From assembly GCA_029378245.1 (NCBI GenBank), contig JARKIF010000009.1, positions 992,001 through 1,056,000 of the forward strand: a stretch of DNA of 64,000 nucleotides. The letters run 5' to 3'. The DNA is from Roridomyces roridus. Taxonomy: Eukaryota > Basidiomycota > Agaricomycetes > Agaricales > Mycenaceae. This document shows positions 46,210 to 56,273 of the stretch, piece by piece; positions within the stretch are counted from its first letter, which is position 1; each line of letters begins with the position of its first letter. A model generated the notes under the pieces. The model ran no database searches. It was not told the DNA's origin and saw nothing but the letters and a program-made list of their open reading frames with translations. Position numbers and translations under genes: made by a program.

Positions 46210-47150
46210 CTACTTTTTCTTACTTTTGCCCTTGCCTTTACGCCTGCTAGGTTCTTCTTCCTCTGATGATTCTGATTCCGATTCTCCACCTTTCTCTGAA
46301 CCTCCCCTTCTACTTCGTCGTTCGCCGCCCTGTCTCGAGCTCCCTCCGCTCACGTATTCCGAAACGTTGAGTCTACCGCCCTTCAGCATGACAATTTCCT
46401 GGCGATTCTGAGCACAAAAACAATCTTGTAGAACGCTGAAATGGATACCTTTAACCACCCATTTTCTCGTCGCAAGTCGGCCGCTTCACGTTCCAGTTCC
46501 TCCGCCCGACCTGTGAGGTCTGAAACTGACCTCTCAAGTTCGAGCGCGCGCTGTTTTTTCTTTATGCGGAATCGGGCTGTAAACGGCGTCTGGGACTTTT
46601 GACCACAGACATAATGCCTGGGAAACTTACCAGACGCGGCTGTATTACGCCTTCGTTTGTCTTCGTATTCATCTAGATCCTCCGCGTCAGGTGAAGGGGG
46701 CGCTCGCGACCCTCGCCCTCTCCCCCCTCCGGTGGACTCTACGGGAGAGGGAGGACCGTATCCGTAAGGTGGCGGCGGTGGTGGTGGTGGCGCGCTCGGT
46801 TCGCCATAAGAGAAAGCAGCTTGCCCAGCGTATGATGTAGATGGTAGCGACCCCGGCGGAGCCATGGTGCGCTGGGACGATTGACCAGGCTGGCTCGAAT
46901 ACGATGCCGGAGGATACATGGCCAGCTGCGCGAGCAATGCGGTCGTTTGGATGTCTACTAGGATTAGCTCAATGGAGCGTCTTTTATAACGCCCGTCTCG
47001 TTACATACCGTCAGTGTTCTCTTGGGGATTGAAGTCTGAATGGTCGATCTCCCGGTTATGCATGTCAAGTGAAAGGAGCAGCTGGTCCCAATTTAAGGAT
47101 GTATCATCCGCCGTGGTCTTCTCACCGGGGCGGCGTTGCTGAGAGGGCAT
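46210..47150 (-). CDS. bZIP transcription factor
   Basis: Exon 1 (from 47150) encodes MPSQQRRPGEKTTADDTSLN and an acidic segment DHSDFNPQENTDG. The second part is Pro/Gly/Ser/Tyr-rich with an uninterrupted run of eight prolines. The basic region and zipper are split by a short intron: KRRRNTAAS joined to ARFRIKKKQRALELERSVSD, then LTGRAEELEREAADLRRENG, a leucine-type heptad. The pattern NTAASARFRIKKKQ is that of Cys3/MetR/Zip1-like fungal bZIPs, suggesting nutrient or sulfur control (inference). The C-terminus is Gly/Ser/Arg-rich, then acidic, and ends in a lysine-rich tail. Confidence 0.88.
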
Positions 47151-47495
47151 AGATGCTTCTTCGAGTAGAACGGGAGAATTGAATTCATGGCACCCAACGC
47201 GAATGCAGTCGCAATCGAGTGTGAAGATGGCGAAATTTGTCTGATCTCTAAGATGCCGGCTTGGGAGAGTCGAACGCGTCAAGTAGCTCGTTTACCGCGT
47301 TTTCAGCGGAAAAAAACGCGTCCAACGGTTCGCGTCGTCTGTCCCACATCAGCTAGCGCGTTCGCGTCGCGTCAGGTGGTGCCGTTCCTGCCAAACCAGA
47401 AATTCCGAATTCTCAAGCGAGCCGAACCACGGACCGGCTTGCCTCGAACCAAACCAGATGAGCACAAACACGCAATTTTGTTGTCATTCCACTAT
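47151..47495. other. Intergenic, 345 bp
   Basis: Between the bZIP start and the CUL4 stop (both minus). Presumed bZIP promoter and CUL4 terminator. No other feature seen. Confidence 0.55.
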
Positions 47496-50405
47496 CTATG
47501 CGATGTAAACTAGAGTCTCGGGTTTCTCCTTGTCCCTCTCAACGTAATCGTCCATTAGCTTGTCAATCCTCTGTTTGATATGTTTCACCTGGGTCCGTTC
47601 AGAATCCGAACACTGTCGACTGGAGGAAAACAACTCACATCAGGAACAAAGTGGTTTTTGACGGCGTCTACCACCGCATTCAGCAGGTGTTCATACTTCA
47701 TCTCCTTCTTGGCCTTCATGATACGGACGATGGCAGCGTCTAAAGAGGCGCCTCTTTCGCCGTCAATAGCGGTTTGCGTCTGCTTCGATTCCTCCGCCTG
47801 TAGTTCATGTTGGGAATCGCACATTCAAGAGAGAGGACCGACACGCACCGTGACCTTGACCTGGATAGAGTTGATGTGCACTTTGGCACGCGGATCGACA
47901 AAGCCGTCGTTGAACTTGAATGAATCTCCGTCCTTGACGTCGCGCCCCAGGGGGACTTTGGTTATCACCCTCTTCTTCCCGCACGCAAGACTCTGCAAAG
48001 TGAGACGGAGGAGGGCATCGTCTACAGAATCAGCTACATGTCACAGGGAGACAAATTAATCCACCAACCAAGTCCCGTTTCGCCCCGTATCTCAGACAAG
48101 GACAATTCCACAGAGCGGTTGAACAGGATCAAGATCATTGCCTGATACAAACTGACGGATAGCTCCTTGGTCCCAGCTTTGAATCGACCAGTCAAGGTGA
48201 CCGTCGAAATGTTGGGTTGATGGAAAAGTTTCCGGCCATTGTCTGGGAAAAGCTGAGGTATATTGTCGTGCAAGCAATAAAACTCGTACGTTTACTCTTA
48301 TAATAGTCTGTAAACGCATCGAGCTGGCGTTGCATCTGTCCATCTCGTGAGCGCACATCACACGAGAAAGTAAAACAAACAAACATTAGGCGGCAAAAGT
48401 GGGGCATTTTCTTGGTGCGAGTACGGCCATGCACCCTGCTTGAGTACCATGACCGATAGTTTGCGCATTTCATCGGCCTCCTCTGATGAGAGTTTCTTCT
48501 GTTCGACGTGCTTGTCCAATTGGTCGTAATAGCCGGTCATTGTTTCCCGCGATAGCCTCAAGTCGGTAAACATTTCTTCACCCATGCTGAATTCCGGGTC
48601 ATATTCTGAGAAATTAGTGGAATTCCAGGACCAAAAGCAGGCACATACTGTCTTTGAGTTTCTTGAGAATGTTGGCTTCGAAATCGTGAGAAGCACTCTT
48701 TTCCAGCAAAAGTCGCTTGGAGAGAGCTCGAAGGTAGAAGCCTCTGAACACATCCTTGTCATCCGTGAATCTGTACAGACCGAGAGCCGAATCCAAGTGT
48801 ACGTCAAACTCGGCATCGGACATGGCGCCCTGGCCCTTGCGCATCAGCTTGTCGAGATGCCGGGCAATCATTTCCGCTGGTTTGTTTCTCCGCGCTCTGA
48901 AGCCAATGCTGAATGCATCGGACAGGGCGTAGAGTAATTCTTGACTAGGTCGCTTCCGAGGGGCAGTGCTGGTCGATGCTGATGTGGGCGTAGATTCATT
49001 GGTTACATGAGCGGTTTCTTCCAAGAAGCATTCCTTTATCGCAGAGTCGCCGAGGGCGTGCAACTCGAGGAGCTTCTCTATCATGGTCTCGTCTTCTGCG
49101 CTATTCTGGACGATCGACTGAACAGTTTTCTGCATCCAGATCGTGAGTATGTATCCCAAATCGCTCACAGCACCTTGACACACCTGGATGTGGCTTTTGA
49201 AGACACCACAAATGAGTTTGGCGCCTTCGGCATCCGAAAAGAATTCGTTCAAGACCTTGAGATTCTCAAAGTCCTTATTGTTGAGGAAAACACCCAGGGC
49301 TATCCAAGTTAGAATCAACCCGAATGGAGAGGAGTTGCTCACTTTCTTCTGCTATCCACTTCATTTTACCCTGCAGCAGAGATTTGAGGGTGGCGTCCCG
49401 AATGATGCTCCAGCTCCCGACGGGTAAAAGCTTCTTCGAACGCTCCACCTCCTCCTCAACTCTCTTTTGGACGTACTGGAAGAAGCCCTTGGGGTCGTTC
49501 TGCATCTCTTGAGCGGTTTTGCGGGACTCTTCTTCATAGTACTGCCAAGTGGTATCCCTGTAGAACTCCTCAAATACCGAGTACTGCTGATGAGTGTAGA
49601 GGTGGGCAACAAGGGCCGGGATTTCTTGAGTTTTAGTGAAGATCTTCCTGTGGGTACGGTGAGACGTCGACCTTTAACATCTCAGTAACACGAACCTCGA
49701 GTTTCGCTCCTCAGAAAGCAATTTTGTGACACTAGTTCTCAATGTTGCGACCAGAATCGGGTTCTCGAGAATGGTCCGTACAAAGAGGGAAAACGCCAGT
49801 TGGCTTTGAGGCAGCTTGAGAAGTTGAACGTATATTGCAGCAAGGCGTACCGTATGCTGGCCACTTGAGCACGTTTGACGTATACTTGATCCAGATAAGT
49901 CAAAAGAGACTCCAGCAAAGCCTTGGTCGGAAAGTGAACAGGTATCTGGTCGATAGGGAGAGAACCATACCACTTGGCCTTCAAACCACCTGCATCCACC
50001 CACAAAACCTTTGAGCCAGATGTCACCGGGCCCATGAGTTGCCTTGTCCGATAAGAGTTCTCGAGAGAGACGGGTAACAGATTGCTCTAGCTCGCCCTGC
50101 AAGGTCTCATAGAGACTTTGCCCTTCGTTCCGAACACAAACGACAGAGAAACAGTCGTTGTAAACATCCTCGAATGTCGCCGACAGCCCCCGCGCATTGT
50201 CGCGGGCTAATGCGCGTCTGATGGATAGCTGAAGGGTGCTGGGTCGGGACGGCGCGAGCTGTGGGCTTGTTCCATGCACGTGGATGGTTGTGGGTTGGTT
50301 TCCTCTGACTTTGGATTTGTGGGGCTCGGGGTTTAGTGTGTCCGGAAGTGCGGTGAAGCCAGTGGAATGCACTGGAAGAGTCAATAGCTGTTGGAGAAAG
50401 GCCAT
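47496..50405 (-). CDS. CUL4: Cullin, CUL4-type
   Basis: Scaffold of a cullin-RING ubiquitin ligase. The ATG at 50405 starts MAFLQQLLTLPVHSTGFTAL; a TTG 27 nt upstream is not needed. Cullin repeats include SFEDVYNDCF-like text (ATFEDVYNDCFSVVCVRNEG) and DPKGFFQYVQKRVEEEVERS. RARRNKPAEMIARHLDKLMR and DKDVFRGFYLRALSKRLLLE followed by KSASHDFEANILKKLKD match CUL4 rather than CUL1/CUL3. The C-terminal part has GRFKAGTKELSVSLYQAMIL and the neddylation region DAAIVRIMKAKKEMKYEHLL, with the winged helix ending VYIA. The motif after it, IDKLMDDYVERDKEKP, departs from the common L-I-E-R-E-Y-L-E-R. It diverges from NPL4 by 53 bp. Confidence 0.88.
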
Positions 50406-50458
50406 TGTGATTCCTGGTGGCGGTGCAGCCAAACTCTCTTGGCCATTACGCGTCGACT
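50406..50458. promoter_or_regulatory. 53-bp shared promoter of CUL4 and NPL4
   Basis: The whole distance between the two divergent start codons, one of the shortest in the window. Core promoter elements probably overlap coding or intron sequence of the two genes, notably the first NPL4 intron (50462-50513). Confidence 0.55.
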
Positions 50459-52706
50459 ATGGTGCGCGTTTTTTGGCCATTAACGAGCCCAGTACTCACG
50501 GACGGTCTCCCAGCTTATTCGAGTCAGATCCAAGGATGGAAACTTCCGCTTCGATCTCGCACCGACCGCAGACATCTCAGAGCTGCTGGCCAAGGTACGC
50601 GACGGCGCCCACAAAAGAAACACTCTTATGATTCTCGTAGATTTTGGAGACGGCCCCAGACGCAGATCCTTCAACCTTCACCATATCCAATCAGCCTCGA
50701 GGGAACGAGGCCAAGTTTTCTACTTTGACCGGTCGATCCTTGCAGAGTTTGGGTCTCAAGTATGTGTCTTGTGGCCAATCACCTGCAGTCTTGCTCACAA
50801 GGCTCAGCCATGCCGATCTGGTCTTCATAGGCTACCAAACCAAGGCATCTACCGCGTCGAGTTCTTCCGCTCAACCGACCGCTACCGTGCCCGACACGGC
50901 CACTCGACCATGGGACTTGGTGAAAGAAGATGCTGTCGACGTGCACTGGCGCTCCCAAGATGGCAAAATCGCGCGCAAACGCGACGCCAAATTTTGCACG
51001 CATGCCGCAAATGGGATGTGTGATTACTGCATGCCGCTAGAGCCCTACAATGCTCTCTACCACAAAGAGCATGCAATCAAGCACCTGTCTTTTCACGCAT
51101 ATTTGAAGCAAATCACGCCAAAATCCTCGGCCTCGGCCGTTTCTTCTCTCCCTCCTCTCACACCGCTTTCCTACAAGGTCAAAGTACCGTGTCCGAGCGG
51201 TCATCCATCGTGGCCGGCTGGTATCTGCACTTCTTGTCAACCATCGGCCATCACCTTGCAGTCGCAGCCGTTCCGTATGGTTGATCATCTCGAAATTGCT
51301 TCGACCGATGTCATCGACCGTTTTCTGCAAGTTTGGCGGTCGACGGGTTACCAGCGATTTGGTTGGCTGATTGGGCGATATGAACCGTACGACAAGGTCC
51401 CAATGGGCGTCAAGGCTGTCGTCGAAGCCATCTATGAGCCTCCGCAAGAAGGCGAACTCGATGGCCTTACCCTTGGGTTGCCGTGGGAGGAGGAGCCGCG
51501 CATCAGAGAACTCTCCGCCTCGGCCTCTACACCATTGACGGTCGTCGGTTACATTTTCACTGACCTGACACCGACCGAGGAGGACGCGTCGAAGAATGTG
51601 TATAAACGGCACCCCGGTTCTTTCTACATGTCTTCGTTGGAGGCCATCTTTGCTGCTACCATGCAGAAAACAAATCCTACCCCTTCAAAGTCGTCACCCA
51701 CCGGCCAATTCTCTTCGAGACTGGTCACCGCCATTGTCACCGCCAACGAGGAGGGACAGGTAGATATCGCGGCCTATCAAGTGTCTGAACAAGCCTGTGC
51801 CATGGTAGAAGCAGACATGATAGAGGCCAGTGTCGATCCCGGCATCGTTCGCGTCAAGGAGGAGGATCGGTCGCAAGGCACTGCGAGATACGTCCCAGAC
51901 GTGTTTTTCTCTTACAAGAACGAGTATGGGCTGGAAGTGAAGAAGACCGCCAAGCCAGCCTTCCCGGTTGAATATCTCATGGTCAATGTCAGTCATCCTT
52001 TCCAGCCGGATACCTGCCCGATTCTCACATGCATATAGGTAACTCACGGATTCCCGCAAAACCCGTTGCCTGTTTTCCAGTCTGCGCGGTTTGCCATTGA
52101 GAATCGCCCCGGACTGGAAGATCAGCGCGTGGAGAATGTACTCAGTAATCTTGCGCGTCTGGACGCCCCCAATATCGTGGACAGCCGGAGCGCGAAACCC
52201 GGGGAGGCCCACAAACGGCGAGAATTGGCTGCGTGGCTCAGCGATTGGCATCTAGTCGCGTTTTTAGAAACGACACAACTATTTTCACCTGTGAGTTATT
52301 CTTTTCGTCCCTCGGACTAGTACCAACCTATTTTCAGGCGGACATTAAATTACTGATGCGCGTAGTAACGTCGCCGACGCTGTTGGAGGATCTCAGTCAA
52401 CTAGATCCTTTGTTGGCCACCGAAGGGTGGAATACGTTGATGACTTTTACGCGGGAGAGTGCATGTAGGTCTTTTCACTCCTCTATCAGTGTCTTTGCTC
52501 AATGTTTTCCAGCGTCGCAAGCGCAACCGACTTCGAGGGACGACGACATTCCGCAGGATGTTCTCGACCAGATTGCAGCAGCAGAGGCTGCATCGGGGGG
52601 CAACAATGGAGGTGGAGGCTCCAGCTCCGGTATTCGGATATGTCCTCATTGCACATTCGAGAACACGCATGGCGGAGACTGCGACGTATGCGGCCTCCCT
52701 CTCTAG
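50459..52706 (+). CDS. NPL4: NPL4, ubiquitin-binding adaptor of p97/Cdc48
   Basis: With Ufd1 it directs p97/Cdc48 to ubiquitylated substrates in ER-associated degradation and replisome disassembly. The first exon is the start codon itself (50459-50461). After a 52-nt intron comes LIRVRSKDGNFRFDLAPTAD, the classical NPL4 start when preceded by Met. A second intron is 50595-50640. The UBX-like domain is followed by the zinc-binding region RDAKFCTHAANGMCDYCMPL and CPSGHPSWPAGICTSCQPSA, then the MPN-like domain (QVWRSTGYQRFGWLIGRYEP, PLTVVGYIFTDLTP, GSFYMSSLEAIFAATMQKTN). The C-terminal NZF reads ICPHCTFENTHGGDCDVCGL (C-x2-C-x10-C-x2-C). Complete and intact. Confidence 0.95.
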
Positions 52707-52776
52707 CGCTCCCTCTGTTATAGACAAAGTTAAATCCCATTGTACACCTGACAAAGAACGTGTATATTCTAATGTA

Positions 52777-54296
52777 CTACTGTCCAAATATCCACCAAGC
52801 GGCGAAAGCTACTCCAAAGAGCACACCGAGCGCACGAGCGACAATGACAACGATAAGAGCCTTGCGAATCGCCGCATAGAACGTGCTGAGCGCAGAACCC
52901 GACCAATTTATTCTAGACAAACATCAGTACACACAATGAGGATGCAGCAAGTAACGAACCTCCGGTCGTTGGTGCCTCCGCCTCTTATACTGGCCTCCCA
53001 GCCACGTACGACCTCTCTATATCGTTTGCCAAAGACCCTGCGACGAGTTAAAATGAAGCTATTTAACTTGTGGGCGACAAGACTCACCAGATCCAGAAAT
53101 TGACATCGGGGTAGGAAAATCTGGGGAATACACTCGCCAAACTTGGTGCAACAACGTCCACGCGCATGCTCTCCGCACCACTTTGGGGCAGTTGGAGCAT
53201 GGGCGAGATCGGTGACGACGAGCCCGAGTTGATTTGCGACCGATCATGCAATGACGACGGTGCAGGGAGGACCATGTAGGACATCAAGTCCAAAGTCATG
53301 CCCAGGGATAAACCCCAGAGTTTGAGTTTCTGCGGCCGCGTGGCAGACGAAAGGTAGCCCTTTTCGACTTTTTCAAGGATGTCGTGGTTGGGCTTGCCGT
53401 CTGGCGTTGTGGATGGGAGTGAAGAGGGTTGGACGATAATGGCGGGGAATTGCATGCTGCCGACCAGTACTTGAACCAGCAGGCGAAGGGCGGTGGAGTG
53501 TTTGGGTGCGAGACGAGAAGCGGCATCAACAGTCACTGTGGACCATTTAGGGGGCTCGTGTGCCGACACAAGGGACGCGAGCGGTGTCCAATGGAGAGTA
53601 GTTGAGGGGGCAGGGTCAGGGGGCGGGGCGTGGGCCGTCAATTGGAGAAAAACGAAGGGAGAAAGTATCATCAATAGGCGTTTGCCCAAAGACGTTGTGA
53701 TCTCTCTGTCGTCGAGTTGCCCGACGCACGTATAATCGCGCTCGGCGAGGTCAATGCCAATCTCTTCCCACGTCTGCCGCATGGCTCAAGCGCGGTGTAA
53801 GAAAATGCAAGGTGTGCAATGACCGCGGACATACCGGTATAGAGCCCGCCTTCGTCGTCAGCTTCCGTTCGCCCGCCGGGAAACGCGACGTGAGCCTCGT
53901 TTGTGTTGCGAATTCTGGTCATGGCAGCATCCTCCGGTGCGGGGTTTTCCCTCTGCAAGAAGAGTATCTCGGGGCGTGCGCCGGGGTCATTTACCCAGTC
54001 AAGCTCAAAGAATTCGGAGAGTGTAACGGGGTTTGTTGGAGGTATAGGACCACCTGGAGCAGGAACGACACGGATAAGGATGGCGACAGCAGCTCTTCGT
54101 GGCTCTGAAACGGTGTCATGAATTGAATAGAGAAAAAGTTGCGAACGAACGAGTGGGCGGAGACGCAATGACCCGCGGCGGGGTTGATCGTATTCTGTGA
54201 AGCGCTTTGGAGAGCAAAGGGACGACGGATATTGGTTTTTCTATGCATGCGGTCAGTCACGTCGAACAGCGGGCCAGGGACGAACAAACCGGACAT
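52777..54296 (-). CDS. Nudix hydrolase with C-terminal membrane segment
   Basis: Nudix enzymes hydrolyse nucleoside-diphosphate-linked compounds. The N-terminus starts MSGLFVPGPLFDVTDRMHRK (54296). A long intron (about 68 nt) joins NTINPAA to EPRRAAVAILIRVVPAPGG. The Nudix region reads HVAFPGGRTEADDEGGLYT and, after an intron, AMRQTWEEIGIDL: the first Glu of the R-E-x-x-E-E signature is Gln. The upstream R/FPGG pattern is like CoA-diphosphatase types. Downstream exons give FWIWVFGKRYREVVRGWEAS and a C-terminal hydrophobic segment ALIVVIVARALGVLFGVAFA, ending WWIFGQ. Membrane attachment is therefore likely. It converges on NPL4 (70 bp). The C-terminal exons were found by splicing past an apparent stop at 53084. 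Confidence 0.8.
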
Positions 54297-54456
54297 GTCT
54301 GGAGAAAGTTGTCGAGAACACGCTGAGAACAGAACAGGGTGAGAACAATTCTGTCAATCCTCTGATATGTCAATTTTTTGGGGATGGACTGCGGCTCACG
54401 CGGCGCCTATCACTGATGAGAAGAAGTGTTCCATTGATTATCTACGACTGGAGCGC

Positions 54457-56000
54457 CTATAGCTCTGCCCAACCGCCGCCATCCGACTCGTCTCCACTAA
54501 AAAGGGCCAGTCCAAACATGATAACGCTGGCACCCAACCGCATACCAAGACCACGATATAATTGACCAATTCCCGTATTCCTCAGCCAGCTTTGTTCCTC
54601 CGGGTCTTGCACAGGCTGGTCCTCTCGCTCCTTGCCCTTGGTACTACCGCGACGCTTCCGCTTCGACGGCGTGATGGGCAAATCCGACCGTTCCTCTGTA
54701 AGGATATGCCAGAACGCGTCGACGACGCCATTGTAAGGGACCGGCCGCAACTCAACGCAGCCCTTGATGGGCTTGGCCGTCCCACGTACCTGGACCTGTA
54801 ACCGCCGGCGGACGGTCTCGAATGGGAGTGTGATGATGAGACCAAGACAGCTACCAGCGAGTTCAGCGAAGCCCCATGCGATGGGATTGGCGTCCTCTGT
54901 GATCTGGGCGCCGACGTAAGAGGCGAGCATCCCGGGGAGGACGAACGAGACGATTGGTGGGAGAAGGTTGTCGATGATGGTGGGAATGAACAGGTGCGGA
55001 TGGAGGTAGATGCCTTTCAGCCCGCCCTCCTCCCGTAATATGGTCGACAGGGCGTGCAAGGGACCCTTGTATGTCCGGTGGCGGGATGAAAATGATTGCA
55101 CGATCAGGCGCGTTCGGACAAGGTCCAGCGGGGAGAGGATAAAGCCCATTATGAGATGCGAGAGAACTGGGAGGAAAATGGGAGGGTAGTGGAAGATGCC
55201 ACTCGCTGGAAGTAAGAGGGCTTGGAGCAGACCACGGACCATGGGCTGGAAGGTGGAGGAAAGGATTTCAGTTATACAAGACGTTAACAACCCTACAAGT
55301 CTTGAGCATTGAAGCAATTGTGTTGCAAGGGAGCAATACCTTTCCATAACGCTAACCAGCCTTCGCCGCGGAAGCGCCCTACGCGTCGGATCATGCCCCA
55401 GACGCCATCGGCACTGCCAACGGGAATGGTATACTCGGGACGAGTGCTTTCCTCGAGTACAGAACGGCGGGTGACATAACCCTGGTCGTCTGTGGGTCTC
55501 AGGGAAGACCCGGCCTCCGGTGTCGCATTTGGATCGGCAAAGTAAGAGTCATTCTCATTCGATGCGTCGCTCAACTATGGGAGGAACATGAGTCACTGCG
55601 GGACGGGTGTAACAGAGTGTCAACGGACAGCATCCTCGTCGTCTTCCTCTGGCGGAACATCAGAAGGCTCCGGTTGGCCCGCGTCGCGGGGAACCCATTG
55701 CACCTGTAGCAACAACTTGCCAACCTCCCAGGGCATGGCGATGGCGCTACTGGCATACTGCAATATGGCAGATGCGGCGAGGGTTTTGAGAAGATTAATA
55801 GGGTCTATTCCGTCGGACGGGTCGGCAAGTTCGGGTGACAGGTCAAATATGGAGTTGTGGGCGGGGCGGGACGACCATCTGTAAGAAGGAGCGGATGGAG
55901 GGCGCTGGGCAGATGTATTGGCGGTGCTGGTTGTTGGGATGGACTGGAAGGACCAGGCAGCAGAGGGGTCGCTGTTGTAGAGACCACGCACCGAGGTCAT
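54457..56000 (-). CDS. UGO1: Mitochondrial outer-membrane fusion protein UGO1-like
   Basis: UGO1 is a modified mitochondrial-carrier protein of the outer membrane that couples Fzo1 and Mgm1 in fusion. It starts MTSVRGLYNSDPSAAWSFQS. LLKTLAASAILQYASSAIAM with PWEVGKLLLQVQW is a degenerate carrier repeat. A long acidic linker follows. The second repeat (FILSPLDLVRTRLIVQSFSS) keeps the carrier P-x-D-x-x-[KR]-x-R signature, and the third (LIITLPFETVRRRLQVQVRG) has P-x-E-x-x-[KR]-R-R. The order and linker match UGO1 rather than an inner-membrane carrier. Diverges from the tricalbin gene by 273 bp. Confidence 0.85.
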
Positions 56001-56273
56001 GATTCGGATGATGGCATGAAGCAAGCAACAAAAAGACAGCTTGGACGGGCCGCAGACCATGATCTTTTTTTCTTCGTTTTGCTAAATCCATATATTTTAT
56101 CCACTGTCGCGTCTGTTCTTCGTGTAGACCGTCTTTTCCAATTGTCAGGTATTTTTATTGTTCAGATTCATCGCGGTCAGTGTGGGGCGCAGACTACGTC
56201 ACAGGGCAGAAATCAGACTCTTAACTGCACGCGTTGTCTTTGCTTTACTCGTTCCTTACCTTTTCTTCCCTTC
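56001..56273. promoter_or_regulatory. 273-bp divergent promoter of UGO1 and tricalbin
   Basis: No repeat or TATA box stands out. A T-rich run (56062-56100) sits near the UGO1 side. Both neighbours act in membrane organisation. Confidence 0.4.

Noticed and set aside
47187..47513. Plus-strand 108-codon frame starting near the bZIP promoter
   Set aside because: Short, atypical composition and no family resemblance; more likely intergenic.
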